DNA of 64,000 nucleotides from Spirodela intermedia (GCA_902729315.2 LR746266.1:4970759-5034758), one strand, 5' to 3'. Positions 24,401 to 35,998 are shown, counted from the first letter of the stretch. Made by a program: numbers and translations. Notes: generated by a model not told the origin, from the sequence alone.

Positions 24401-26263
24401 CCGGCCATGCACGTACCCATCGCTCCAGTCCTTCCCCACCTTATCTGGCCACCGGCGGCGAACCAATTCCGGCAGGAAAGGAAAGGAAGAGAGGGGACTG
24501 TGAGCTGGCCTGTCCGGCGTGAGCTGATCCACAATGCCGGAAACCGGAGTGAGGGGAGCGGCAAGAGGAGAGGGGGAGGATGTTGAAGAAAGAAAGCTTC
24601 CAGAAGTGGAACTGTGAGGGCGACAGGCGCAGAGGATAAGCATCGGGTTGTACAAGGTGTGGCGTACGAAGAAGAAGGTCCCCTGGCTCGTATTATTAAA
24701 ACGTTTTTACCCCAAACGAACGGAGGAGGAGGAGTACGAACAAATGGAAGCCATGGAAGGAAAGGAGGCGGTCGCCTTTTGGGCGATGGTGACAGACCAG
24801 ACCGACGAGGCCAGCCAAGGGGAGGAGACGGAAGGACCGTCGGAGATTGGTCCTCCGGCCATCAGCGGCGGCGACCGGCCGACACGTGTGCCCCTCCCCA
24901 CTAGGGGCTCCTGGGGTTGGCGGTAGCGGCAGGCGGCGGCCGCTGCCCCCCATGTGCCGGCCCCCGCTCGATGCCTGCAAACCCTATCCATCTCCGGCGG
25001 GTGAGGACCCACCGTTCCCGTGATCTCCGGCGCCGGTAACACAGGGCCTCCGCTAGTAACCCAGAAGATTTATCCGAGAAATCTTCGAACGGCGACGACC
25101 GACGAGCGTCGCCTTGTGTGGGTGGGGATTGATGGGATCTTCCGAAAATGTTTATCTTCTACAACTTTATCTGCGCGAGAACTTTACGCTGATGGGCGTC
25201 GTGGTGACAACGTTGGGGAGGGGGTGCTGGAATAAAGAGAGCTTGCTCTGGCAGTGCACAGTGGATTTGAAGATGCGAATAGACCCTGCGTCGAGTAACC
25301 CACCTCCAATCGACCGCCGGCGATGCGGCTTTATCGAGATATCGTTGTTTATAGCGCAGAGCAAGAACGAACCCAACCCTGCTAACCCCTCTCTAGATTT
25401 ATCTTATCGTGCCGTTCTCGTCGAGGAAAAAGACGACCTTCCTCGCTTGACCTCCGAACGAAACAGGCGTCGGAGGAGCTTCGACATGACGGCCAACATC
25501 ATGTTGCCGCACAGTTCCTGTCTGCGTGAGTGGACAGAGGAATCCTCCCCACCCATCCCGGCTCCCAGGTACCGCCGGAGAGTCCGGCTCCCCGCTCTAC
25601 TTCACCTACCCCTCGCCGGAGGAGCCGCCGGCGCGAGAAAATAGCGCTTTCCCCCGTACGGTCGGCGGCGACGGGTTGGACGGTGGGATCCGGGTCTCTC
25701 CGTGGGAATAAAGATTGGCAGAGCCGTGTCCTACCCACTCTCCCAGACCGAGGATGATCGCGGGAGAGTGAGGGCGGCGAGTTTGAGGTGCGAGCAGAGC
25801 CGCGAGGCCGGCGAAGAGAACAAAACAGAGACAGACAAGACCCTGTTCGCCCTACCTCTCTCAGTCTTAGTCTATATCTCTCTCTCTTCCTCCTTTGTCC
25901 CAACCCTCCGCGGAGATGAAGATGCGACTGTTCCCAAAACGTTCGCCCTCCTCGGCGCATGCCCCTCCTCCGGCAGGGGTTAGTTAAGTCGATCGGGCGG
26001 CGGAGAAAGAGCCCGCCTTTGTACGAAGCTTCGGTGATCGGACCCCCGCTGTCCGGCGGAGGCCCTCTCGATGAGCCCTTCTGGGTAGAGCAAAGAACAA
26101 CGTAGGAGCCACCGACGTAAGGGTCAACCCAGATGGGAGGAAAGCGGGTTCGCCATAAACGGTCACAAAAGATAGAGAGAGAGAGAGATGTAGACAGATA
26201 GACAGAGATGGTGGCATTTCCGTCATTTGGTCCCATGCTGGAGGTATTCTCGGACCGCGACCA
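18494..26263. other. 7.8-kb stretch without a supported gene
   Basis: Left part (18.5-22.3 kb) is AT-rich with no frame I recognise. It includes a CT/CA run near 18901-18928. The right part (22.5-26.2 kb) is GC-rich with many overlapping open frames on both strands. The longest, 25499-26296 on minus, encodes an Arg/Gly/Pro-rich non-conserved sequence and includes the HD-Zip gene's likely TATA box. I see no conserved domain, tRNA, or terminal repeats. Confidence 0.45.
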
Positions 26264-26270
26264 TATAAAT
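26264..26270 (+). promoter_or_regulatory. TATA box of the HD-Zip gene
   Basis: TATAAAT in CCATATAAATGAG, 282 bp upstream of the proposed ATG. The interval would make a 5' leader of about 250 nt. Position and sequence fit a plant TATA box. Confidence 0.5.
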
Positions 26271-26551
26271 GAGTGTGGAGACGCAGCTCCGACCACAACG
26301 GACTTGAAGAAATTCTTGTCCAGCCAAATCTTCTCCCTCTAAACCAAGAGAGGCGAGGCAGCAACAGGAAGCCTACAGCGTCTAACCAGCGGCTAGCCGC
26401 GGCGGAGGGAAGGCCGAGAATATCTCCTCCCTGCAATATCGACGAGAGCCTGGTGAAGAACCTGAGAAGCCATTGGAAAATAGGGGCGGTGGTGGCAGAT
26501 AGTAGAGGGAGGGAGACGCACACTTCGACGGGGAGAGGGAGAAAGAGGAAC

Positions 26552-27582
26552 ATGAGTGAGGCGATCCACCTGAAGGATAAGATGCTGCTCTCCGCTCAAC
26601 TTCCTGAAGGTCGGCTTTCCTCCCATTCCTTCTCCTCGGTGGTGAAGAAATTTGGTTCTCCCAGGGCGTTTTCCGATTATGCATCATCTGGTTTTAGCTT
26701 CGTCGTCTGCGATTGTTTCCCACGAATTCCTCAAAGACCAGGTGTGTGCGTGCGATTTTGCTATGCGCAGGGGAGAGGAGCAGAACCCGCAGGCGGCGGC
26801 GGAAGGGGAGAGGGGAGGCGGCGGGGGAGACGAAGAAGAGACGACTGAGCGACGAGCAGGTGAAGTTCCTGGAGATGAACTTCGGGAGAGAGAGGAAGCT
26901 GGAGTCGGGGAGGAAGGTGTACCTTGCGACGGAACTGGGGCTCGACCCCAAGCAGGTGGCCGTCTGGTTCCAGAACAGGCGGGCGAGGTGGAAGAGCAAG
27001 CAGCTCGAGGAGGAGTACGTGCGGCTCAGGTCCATGCACGAGGCCGTCGTCCTCGAGAAATGCCATCTCGAGGCCGAGGTGGGCGCCCTTCTTCTATTTT
27101 CCTTGTCCCCCTAGTCACCATCCCGCTTCTTCCTGTCTGAAAATTTCCTTTCTCGGCACGGTGGGCTTCCTTCTTCCCCGCTGCATGGCTGGACCTTTCT
27201 GAGAACCAGCACTCTGATGCTACTGCTGCTGCATTTTCTTTAAATGTCACAGACGGGAGTAAAATCGGTCCTGCCTCCGAAAGTTAAAATATTCCCTTTT
27301 GCCTCAGCGTAATCCATATTCGCGCAGGTGCTGAAGCTGAAGGAGCAGCTCTCGGAAGCGAGGAGGGAGATGAAGAAGTTCTCGGCCTCGGGCAGCTCCG
27401 ACGACGTGTCGTGCGGGGAGAGAGGCAGCAGCAGCCCGAGCTCCTCCATCTCAGTGGAAGCCCAGCAGCCTCTCCTCGGGGAGCTCGGGGTGGAACGAGG
27501 CGCAGAGCTCATGTTCATGCACGAGTACTACTACGACAACTGTGTGAATATCATGGACTGGCCCAACTTCTACGGGATGTGA
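26552..27582 (+). CDS. HD-Zip class I transcription factor (ATHB21/40/53 type)
   Basis: Three exons: 26552-26609, 26771-27078 and 27328-27582; 206 aa. Exon 1 is the least certain (GTCGGC donor), but it joins in phase and gives a short leader before a basic [10 protein letters not shown] segment, as in the ATHB40 group. The homeodomain (about residues 42-98) has [37 protein letters not shown] and the recognition helix [14 protein letters not shown]. It runs directly into a leucine zipper with heptad positions L99, L106, V113, L120 and L127. The second intron falls after CHLEAE, the usual HD-Zip I position. The tail has Ser-rich and acidic/Tyr patches and ends near [10 protein letters not shown]-Zip I proteins bind CAATNATTG as dimers. 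The ATHB21/40/53 clade acts in ABA-linked bud dormancy and auxin responses in Arabidopsis; the same role here is inference. Confidence 0.9.
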
Positions 27583-27681
27583 TGTGATTATTTTGCTGTA
27601 AATTTATCCCATTGGTCAGGTCGACATATATATTCTCCCACTAACCCTCGGTAACCACCCCCTAGTGAAGGCCGCCGCCTC

Positions 27682-27719
<38 letters not shown>

Positions 27720-28498
27720 AGCCTTCCTTCTGTATTTGCCCTCGTCTGTTATATGCTATTGGCCTCAAGACCTGCAGTGTGAGTGTTGTAGATTTGGTGT
27801 GTAGTAGCAGTGGTTTCGCAATAAACTAATGTTGGTGTGACCAGCTGTCATCCCCCGTGATTCCTTTGTGTTTCGGCTTCTGGCGATGTTCTCCTGGCAT
27901 CCACGGAGGGAGAGAAAGAGAGAGAGAGATGCGTCTGGCTGCTGCCAGTGGCACCTCTCTCTCTCTCTCTCTCTTTCTCCTCTCAAGAGGATACGGAGGG
28001 AAGCTCCGGGCTAGTTAACGAGCTGACGAGCTTGGCAGGCCGTTGACACTTGAAGACGTCTAGATGGTGAGAAGACTGCATTCTTTGCACAGCCGAGTTA
28101 ACGCTCCGCCGCAAGAGCTCTCTGGAAGGCCCACAGAAGGCCCTCAGCCGTCGCCGTGGAAGCACAAGGTTTTCCATTTGAGCTCGACTAGGGCTCAAAT
28201 GGTTCTCGTCTCCCCCCTCCCGACACCAGAAACGAACGCCGCCTGTCTGCTTCTTCCTCCGCTAACAGCGACGCTTAATGTCTTACAAATTCCAGAAAGG
28301 AAAGCAGAGGGTACAGAGGAGACGCGAAGCGAGCACGTACAGGAGAGAGAAGCTTCTTCTTCGAAAACGGGGGTGGACAACGGAACCGTGCCGACCTCCA
28401 CCAATCACATTGACAGAAGCTCCACAGATGATCATGCCAGAGGAACATCAGCGCACCTTTCGGCGGCCTTCTTCCAGGAGAGAAGCCGGCGGCGGCCC
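27583..28498. other. convergent 3' region of HD-Zip and deSI genes
   Basis: Contains the 3' untranslated regions of two convergent genes. An AATAAA signal lies about 27820-27825 on plus. A (CT)15 run is at 27685-27714 and GA/CT runs lie at 27909-27928 and 27955-27974. No additional gene is visible. Confidence 0.5.
27685..27714. repeat. (CT)15 microsatellite
   Basis: CT run about 100 bp after the HD-Zip stop codon, most likely in its 3' untranslated region. Confidence 0.95.
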
Positions 28499-30144
28499 TC
28501 ACCGCTCCTTCAACGCAAGGTTGTCGCTGGACCTCCTCAACTCCCATGGCGGAAGACACCCTTTCAGAGGCGAGTGCAGGAAGAGAGAAGACGCAGAGAG
28601 CTGCCGCTGGCGCATGGAGATGGACGACAGGCAACTGAAAGCGCTCCTCAGCCTCCTTTTCTCGCCTTCGAAATCCCCAAACCCGGGTTCCTGATGCACC
28701 GCTGAAACCCTCAGCGCCTCGGGCAGCAGACAGTTGCACAGCGAACCTGCTCAAATCAACAGCAGAGTGAACAGAGAGAGCTTCGTCCCCAAGAATAAAA
28801 AACTCAGACAAGTTTCTACTAATTCAGGGAGCTCCGATCGTCAAGGACATAAATCGATTGAACAGCAGCAACATACGCGGTCACGACGAACCAAAGCCAG
28901 AAGGGCCGTACCGATCCTCGCGAGCCGATTCACCCACTTCGGAATCCTGTTCCCGGTCAGCTTGTAGCAAACGTCGTTACAGAAATGGTTGCAGTTCTTG
29001 ACGATCAGATGGTAGGAGTCGCCATTGTAGTTCACCGAGTGGAGCTCCATGAACTCTCTGACCTGGACCGGATCCAGACAAGTCGTACCCATGAATATCG
29101 ACTTCCTGAACTTGAACCCCGGGCACTGCCGCGGCTCGACCTCAAAGACCCCGCTTGTCGAGTAGTCGTGCGCTCCAAAAGCATACTCCACGCCATGAAC
29201 TGAGAAGAACCATGGAGGTCAGAAAAGAGGGGGCGAGCAACTTACGCACACTGTATGATTGAATAACTAAAACAAGCAGAGATTATGAAGAATCTAGAGA
29301 ACTAATCGAATTCCAAGCTCTCTGTTCCGCGATATTCAGACAAATCTCCTAAATTTCGTCGCAGGGGCCGGGGGGAAATGGAGACAGCCGACGTTTGAAT
29401 GGGCTGGGAGTTTTCCTCGTCTCTCTGGGGTGCTCTAGGCGAGATCCCCGAGGGCTGGGGTGGTTTTATATTTCGTTTTCTTCTACACTTGTATTCTCCA
29501 CGTTAACTGGAATTTCATCAGCATTTGCCTTTCTGAGATTATCTTGAATGAAAAATAAATGAAAATAATTCAGAAAAACTAGCCTATACATTAATGTAGA
29601 AGAAACAGGGCTGCATAATGGGAGGAATAGAAGACTTTACCCCACCTGAAGGAGGGGGATCTCCACCATTTATTGCAGAGCTTTCAATAAAATTTTCATA
29701 GCAGAGAACTGGGATTTCATCAGCAAGAACCCACGATCTAAAAAGATTACCCATGATATCTACAATGGGTTATCTCAACAAGTTTCGTTTTTTTGGCTGG
29801 TGCTAGTGATGAAGCTCCGTAATCTCCTGAAAGTATGCAGAGTCGTCTCTGAATATCTTCTCTTTTGATCTCTCTGGGTGCCAGTCTTCACAAATTTAGG
29901 GTTCAACGGGGCCAAGAAGACGAACTGGATTACCTTCCACGCCTGAATGGAAGATGCCGAATCCCGCCCAGTAGACATAGCCATTCACGGGCGTCAAGTC
30001 GTAGACGTTGAGATAAACCGGAGCGTTGCCGGAAGTCTGCCCCACTGAGCGCACCTTCGGGAACATACAGAAGCGGGCGGCGGATTTCCCCCTCAGGCGG
30101 AGGGGTGCGGCGCAGTTCCAACCCTTCTTCGAACCGAGCTTCAT
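28499..30144 (-). CDS. DESI: deSI-like PPPDE thiol peptidase
   Basis: Three exons: 30144-29934, 29199-28912 and 28746-28499; 248 aa. The PPPDE fold is clear: N-terminal PVYLNVYDLTPVNGYVYWAG, the catalytic histidine in GIFHSGVEVHGVEYAFGAHD, then FEVEPRQCPGFKFRKSIF, and the catalytic cysteine in HLIVKNCNHFCNDVCYKLTG. The C-terminal stretch RRLRSAFSCLSSISM and HSPLKGCLPPWELRRS are conserved in plant deSI-like proteins. PPPDE proteins are papain-like isopeptidases; animal DeSI removes SUMO. Substrates in plants are poorly defined. An acceptor 17 bp upstream of the ATG (CTTGCAG, ending near 30162) shows that a non-coding 5' exon lies further upstream, between about 30.2 and 30.9 kb. All junction phases agree. 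Confidence 0.92.
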
Positions 30145-31962
30145 CTTCCTTACGCCCTACCTGCAAGGAGAATGACAAAGAGGAAAAGGAATAAGGGGGA
30201 GAAAGACGCGCCGAAGAACGAATGCGAGCGATTCAGCGGGTTGATTCCAGGGAGCAAAGAAAATTCCGCCGTCGACGACTTCGCCCAGGTTGAGCGAAGA
30301 AGGGGGCCTCGTGAAATCTACCCCTAAGAAGAGACACCGCCAATGGGAGGCGAGCACATTGCCGAGAAGAACAGCAGAACAAGGACGAAAAATGCTGAAG
30401 ACAAACCCGCGCATCGGCCACGAAAATGGGACAGAAGGAAAAAATCGGAACTTAAGATTTCAGCAGAAACCACATCTGGCTGACATATGGAACCAGGGTA
30501 TGAAGACGGAGATAACAGGGGAGAAGACTCGGGTTGCAGGCAGATCCAGACGAGAAGGGGAACGGAGATTGGGGGAGGAGGAAACAGAGATCGAGCAAAT
30601 AAATGAAGGCCACTGACCTCGGAGAGGGAGAAACCTTAGCCCCGGAGGAGATCGCCGGAAATCAGCATCCCGAAGCCCCCGGCCAGGGACACTGAACAAA
30701 TTATCACAAACTCGAGGCCAGCACCCACCACCTGAAGAACGACCGGCCGCCGCGAAGAACAGCAGCCCAGGCCCAGGGGGAGAAAGAGAGAGAGAGAGAG
30801 AGAGGAGCTAGGAAGGCGCGGAAGCGGAGTCCGGGGCCCCGAAGGACAATGCGGGGAGGGAGATGACTGGAGACCTTGATGGACCGAAAGAAAAACTACA
30901 CGCAGCACCCTCTCGCCAACCCAGCACCCACCCCCCTCTCGCCGTCCCTCTCTCCCTCAACCCCTACTGTGAAAAGGGGGAGAGAGGTAGGGGAGCTTTC
31001 TTTTGAAAAGCTCTCCTTCTCTGATAATTTTACGAGAGTAATCTTCGAATCTCTTATTATTCATATTTTAATGGCTGGAACTCCAGCCCTGTTGACAGCA
31101 AACATGTTGCAGAGGACAGATCTCGCCGAGCCCCCCCCGCCCCCCCTTCTCCTCAAGATGCCCTCCATTCTCAACCTTCTTTTCCTGCGCTCTTTACAGC
31201 GAAAGATCGGATTTTGCGACCTCATCCGAGATATTTCCCGAGTCAAATACGTTTTCCCCGATCCAAGCAAGCCGCTGCGGTCCCGAATCGGAAAAAATTG
31301 CTAAAAATAGGTAGCTCCCCAGAGCAGCGAGAGGGTGAAACCCAGGTCTGGTCTTCTTCTTCTCTCTCTCTCTCTCTCTCTGGTCTCCCCTGTTTCTCCT
31401 CAGTTTGTCGTCTTCCTCTGCCCGGACAACGAGGCGGCGGAGCCCCCGGCTGGTGGTCCCCAGCGGATCCACGGAACCCCTATTTTAAAGTCGTCGTAAA
31501 AATCAGTGGATCCATCGATCATCCACATCATCACGGGTGCACATGCAAAGCCGCCGTACGAAGTGTGGGGCCCGCCAACTCGCACGTGTTGTTCATCGCA
31601 CATTGTCTCCAGAGTGGGCCAGACAGTTGGTCTCGCTGTCTTCTTCTTATATGGCCGCCGCCAGGCGAGACGGTTAGCAAACCAGCGATTGAAGGGCCAA
31701 ATATTGATGGTCTTATCGGTCACGTTCCTACCCGACCGGTTATCGGATTCTTTTACTGGGTCTTATGACGGTAATACGATCATGCATTGGACGGTAATGC
31801 CCCGAAAATGTGTACACATCAAAGGGTAATACTGTTGTTTTCTTATGAACACAGCAGCTCTATGCATACGTGTGGCTACCGATTGGCATGCCAAATAAGG
31901 AAGAGAGAGAGAGAGAGGGCGTTGGGATCTACGTGGGCTACTCAACCTAGGAGATCAAAGGT

Positions 31963-31964
<2 letters not shown>

Positions 31965-32006
<42 letters not shown>
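31965..32006. repeat. (CT)21 microsatellite
   Basis: Uninterrupted CT run. The preceding segment also carries a short GA run (31902-31917). Confidence 0.95.
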
Positions 32007-32007
<1 letters not shown>

Positions 32008-32810
32008 ATGACCCCTCGACTAAACAGAGATGGAGCAGGGAAGCCCAAGCAGTGATAGGCGGCCTCCTACTTGTCCTGCACCTGAGATGACTCGTCGAAT
32101 GGGAGAATACGAGGCAGCGACTGAGCCTAGCATGCGACGCAGAATGGCCGGATCGGAGGAAGGAATCCCCACAGGGCCCCACATTAACTCTCCCTGAATC
32201 AACTCGTCGGCGATTTAGGACCCTCCGCGGCATATGTAAACACCCGGATCGGTTTCACGTTCGACGAGCACCCGTGCCGCGGAATCGTCGTCATCTAGAA
32301 AAGCTGGAAATCTAACAGAGGAGGAAGAGCAGAGAGCTGTGGATAAGTCCCAGAGACGACCATGCAGGGGCGCAGGAGGCTTTTCTCCTTCTCGAGAAGA
32401 TCATCTCCTGCGCAATCACGCCAAGCTTCTTGACCGCTGGGGGAGCACGGCATCGCAATGGGTCCCTGGGCGACTGCGTTCCTCCAGAGGGAGCTGCCGG
32501 GAGTAAGCGCTCGCCCCGGCAGCAGTCTGCCGGCGGCCGGATCGGCTGGGGAAGTTGCCGGCGACGGAGACAAAGCGTGAGAGTGCAGGGGGGGCGCCGG
32601 TGGACGACACAGGAGCCCGGACACAGCGACAAAACGAAGCAGTCTGCATTCCTTCAGGTGAAGTCGCAATCCTAGTTCACCTATGTTTGTTCTTGACTCG
32701 GTCAAAAGGCTCCCGTTTTGAGCGGGGACTCCTTCGCACAAGAACCCTTGTTTCGGGCGGCTCTCTAGAGCAATGAGAGAGAAAAACGTCGTCAGGTATT
32801 GTTGCTTCTC

Positions 32811-32813
<3 letters not shown>

Positions 32814-32850
<37 letters not shown>
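32814..32850. repeat. (TC)18 microsatellite
   Basis: Uninterrupted TC run in a gene-poor stretch. Confidence 0.95.
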
Positions 32851-32855
<5 letters not shown>

Positions 32856-34144
32856 CCACATGTTATCCCCTCGTTTACCAACCGATCAAAGGGAGAAACA
32901 TGGGATGCTGGTGAGAGGGATGCCCAGGATTAGCTCGTCTTTCGGTGTAGCCCATCAGCCTATCCTACGCTTTGTTACTTAAACCTGATGAGACTAGTGG
33001 AGTCGATGAGATTTGCGGCGGAGGGAGGTAGTTATGAACTACTATCATACGAATTCGAAGTGGAGTCCCTAATACTCGCTCCAGAAAGAAATGAGATTTA
33101 CCTGGTCGTTGTAAAGCTATCATCTCAGATTTCTCTTATCCACCGTAAAACCGATACCCCCTTCTCTCCGGGGATGCGGGACGGGTTTAAGAGCGATCCA
33201 AGCTCTTGTATGATATGTCTTTCATATCTCCCCGGGGATTTAACAGCTTACACATTGCAGATTCTCTCTTCTGCTATGGGTCTTCTCACTTTTTCTGCGA
33301 TTCCCTCTGCAGCATCCACAGAGACTGATGGGACGAACGCTTCGCGATTATTTGCATTTCGATGCGTGCCGATCAAGGTGGTCGTGTCACTATCCGACTT
33401 GGACGGAAAACATCAGTGCGGAGGCGCGTTGTTCCTGTTCGTGGACGTTCATTTCCGTCTTACCCAACTATTTCAGCTAGGGTGGGAAGACCGCAACATC
33501 TATGGGCATTAAACCCACGAGTTTGGAAGGGTGTGCAAACGAATACGTCGAATTTCTCGGGGGGGATGACGGAGTTCTTCAGAGAATTCAGGGTTGCACT
33601 GACGTCGTGTTATTCTAATATGGTCTCCTCATTCTTCGAAGCTCATCGGGATGATGGTCCGCATTAATGACCCACTGGGTCAAGTCAATGATCTTATAGT
33701 CTCTCGCAGTCACGGAGAACTTTGGTAGTCGTAAGGCGGAGATAAGACGTCCTCGGTCGACGTAGGGAGACGAAATGGAAGAGAAGCTCGACGTTGAGGG
33801 CGACTTGGGCCCAACCCATCGAGGGACCACAAAAGTCTTCGCCGGGGGATTGAGATCAAGCACCGGACTTTCAAAAGTCTCACCCACTCGGAACCACTTG
33901 GCCAGTCATTTTTGTAGACCTTGAGATGAGAAGGTTGACTCCGTGCTTTCTTTATGAATGGCTCAGATGAGACGGTGTATTTTATAGAGGGGTTTTTCGA
34001 GAATTTGCGCATTATATTTAAATTTTAGTAACGAGAGTGGGAATTATAAATTATAGTGAAAGGGATATGGTAAACTTACTCAACCTTCGATTCAATTGAT
34101 GATCACGATGGCTGGGGGGGATATTAATGATGGGTCATCAAAGC

Positions 34145-34216
34145 GTAGACTTAGTTTGACCGTTCGAAATATCAGAGGGAGTAGACTTAGTTTGACCGTT
34201 CAAAATATCAGAGGGA
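34145..34216 (+). repeat. 36-bp tandem duplication
   Basis: Two adjacent 36-bp units, 34145-34180 and 34181-34216, start GTAGACTTAGTTTGACCGTT and differ at a single base (G versus A, unit position 21). They lie about 130 bp beyond the stop of the GRAS gene, in its 3' flank. Each unit includes TTTGACC, which contains the W-box core TTGAC. Confidence 0.95.
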
Positions 34217-34345
34217 AATAAGTTCCAATATTATGGGAGGAATATAATGGTCTTGGGGTGAAATAAAGTCGCAAACTAGGACACCAGACAGATGAAGCCC
34301 AATCGCGGAGTACTGTGCCGGGGCGTGCACTTACGGCTCCGGGAT

Positions 34346-35998
34346 TCAGCACCGCCACGCCGACGTGGATGCCAGATCCTTCCCGCGCCAGCCCAGCACC
34401 ATCGACCAGTCACGCCTCTCGACCTGGAAGCCAGCCACCGGGGAGCGCCTGGTCAGCAGCTCCGCCTGGGATTCGGTGAAGACGCTGAAGGGGATCGGCT
34501 TCATCCCCGCAGCTTCGAACATCTCCCTCCACGGTGGAGTACCACCGAAGTTCAGTGATAGCGCAAGGGAAGCCAGAACCCGAGGTTTGACCAGAAATCG
34601 TTCGATCCGGCACACCTGGTCGTCTCCAAGCCCGACGGCCGCCGCTGCCGAGTCGAGGTAGTCTAGAAACGCCGACGAGTTCTCCAGACCGGCCGCAAAG
34701 CACCTGCGGAAGGACTGCTGAGGGGCAGGCGGCAGCCCGGGGAAGGCGGAAGAGGAAGAGCGGCATGAGAACTCGGTGTCTACGAACACAGCCACCCGAG
34801 GGGACAGACGGGAGATGAAACGGAGAAGCTGCGCTGCGGTCTCGGGCGTGTTCCCGAAGAGGCGGAAGGAGGCGGGGGTTAAGCTGACGGCGATGGCGTC
34901 GCCGGCGGCGAGCCGCAAGGCCCCCAGTGCGGAGTACCCCATTGAACCCACTCGGAGGAACTCGGTGGAGAATTCCAAGCCCAGACCCCGAGCGAAATCC
35001 CTGAGATTCTCCGCCGACAGCCTCGTCTCCAGAGACTCCTCCCGGAAGACGGCTGTGATCCGGATGGAGGGCGGCGGCGCCGCCGCCGCACGGCAGCGCT
35101 CCGCGACCTCGTGCATGAAGGAGGACCACTGGCCGCCGAGGCCGACGTCGAAGTCGATGAGATGGATGGAACGGGAGCGATCCATGGCTTCGAGGACTGT
35201 TTGATTGGCGGTGAAGCTCGCGAAGTGTAGGACGGGGGAGAGGTCGGAGAAAGCCTTGTAGGCGGTGATCTTGTGGACCATCTCCACAGGGGATACCAAG
35301 GTCTCGCCGATGGTATGGTGTTCATGGCTGAGGAGCGACTGGAGGGCCTCCCGGAAGTAGCAGGCGACCCGTTGGACGGGGCGCCCGCCACCGGCGGCGG
35401 CCGAAAGGGGTTGAGTGAGCCGCGCCAGTATCGCCCTCGCGTGAGACGCGTCGTTGGACTCCACGGCTTGGGCGGCGCGGATCAGCTGTACCAGGTAACC
35501 GTTAAAGGCGGCGCTGTTGGACGGCGGGGGAACGAGCGGGACTGGAGCTGCGGGGTCGAAGCAGGGCATTTTGTTGAGCTCCGCGGCGACCGGCGAGAAG
35601 GCTTCGTACAAGGGGAGATGAGGAAGAGGGGACGAGGAGGTCTGATTGTCCAAGAACTGGTGGAGAGGCTTGAACGAGGGAGGAGGGGTAGGCTCATCCT
35701 TCTCGCCACCGCTGCCGCCTAGGAACCAGGTGACGAGATCCCAGTCCTCAGAGTAGGAGGGGAGAGGAGTGTCGTCCCAGCACGAGGGAGGCAGGGAAGG
35801 GATGTCGTGGAGGAGGTTGTCGGAGGCGGCGGGGCTGGAGCTAAGGTGAGGGTCCAGGACGGAAGTCGGCTCGTAGAAAGGAAGGACGAAGCCAGAATCC
35901 TCGAAAATGTCTGATTCCTGACGGCTCCCACGCAGCGGGAACTGCTGGAGCTTGGAGATGGGAGCAAACTGTGGGGACCCAACTCGGGAAGATTTCAT
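34346..35998 (-). CDS. HAM: GRAS transcription factor, HAM/SCL6 type
   Basis: Single exon, 550 aa, starting at MKSSRVGSPQ. The open frame continues 126 codons upstream, but that part is low-complexity and contains TATA-like sequences (36186-36191 and about 36207-36212), so it is probably promoter and leader. Features: an N-terminal SEDWDLVTWFLGG motif typical of HAM proteins (about residues 83-95), LHR I from about 166, the VHIID-equivalent IHLIDFDVGLGGQW at 278-291, PFYRE-like PPWREMFEAAGMKPIPFS, and a C-terminal SAW domain with VERRDWSMVLGWRGKDL and TSAW. HAM proteins (SCL6/22/27) keep shoot meristem cells undifferentiated together with WUS/WOX and are controlled by miR171. A miR171-like site is present at codons 190-196 (see separate entry). 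Confidence 0.93.
   Translation of the reverse strand: MKSSRVGSPQFAPISKLQQFPLRGSRQESDIFEDSGFVLPFYEPTSVLDPHLSSSPAASDNLLHDIPSLPPSCWDDTPLPSYSEDWDLVTWFLGGSGGEKDEPTPPPSFKPLHQFLDNQTSSSPLPHLPLYEAFSPVAAELNKMPCFDPAAPVPLVPPPSNSAAFNGYLVQLIRAAQAVESNDASHARAILARLTQPLSAAAGGGRPVQRVACYFREALQSLLSHEHHTIGETLVSPVEMVHKITAYKAFSDLSPVLHFASFTANQTVLEAMDRSRSIHLIDFDVGLGGQWSSFMHEVAERCRAAAAPPPSIRITAVFREESLETRLSAENLRDFARGLGLEFSTEFLRVGSMGYSALGALRLAAGDAIAVSLTPASFRLFGNTPETAAQLLRFISRLSPRVAVFVDTEFSCRSSSSAFPGLPPAPQQSFRRCFAAGLENSSAFLDYLDSAAAAVGLGDDQVCRIERFLVKPRVLASLALSLNFGGTPPWREMFEAAGMKPIPFSVFTESQAELLTRRSPVAGFQVERRDWSMVLGWRGKDLASTSAWRC
35412..35432 (-). promoter_or_regulatory. miR171-like target site in GRAS mRNA
   Basis: The plus strand here reads TGAGTGAGCCGCGCCAGTAT plus C, which matches 19 of 21 bases of miR171a. 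The mRNA (minus strand) codes for ILARLTQ where canonical HAM mRNAs code for ILARLNQ. The mismatches face miRNA positions 4 and 17. The miR171 isoforms that start three bases later would have the first mismatch at their position 1 and should pair better. Confidence 0.75.

Larger units (their letters stand above)
30145..34144. other. 4-kb region: deSI leader, then no supported gene
   Basis: The right-hand promoter and spliced 5' leader of the deSI gene probably occupy 30145-30900. Beyond that I see CT/GA tracts (30786-30806, 31362-31381, 31965-32006, 32814-32850), G+C-rich non-conserved frames, and an unrecognised 174-aa plus-strand frame at 32988-33512 overlapped by minus-strand frames at 33615-34012. 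The latter could be a decayed mobile element, but no terminal repeats or recognisable polymerase motifs are visible. Confidence 0.4.

Noticed and set aside
25499-26296. 265-codon open frame on the minus strand
   Set aside because: Low-complexity Arg/Gly/Ser composition, no recognisable domain, overlaps equally long plus frames and the likely TATA box of the HD-Zip gene.
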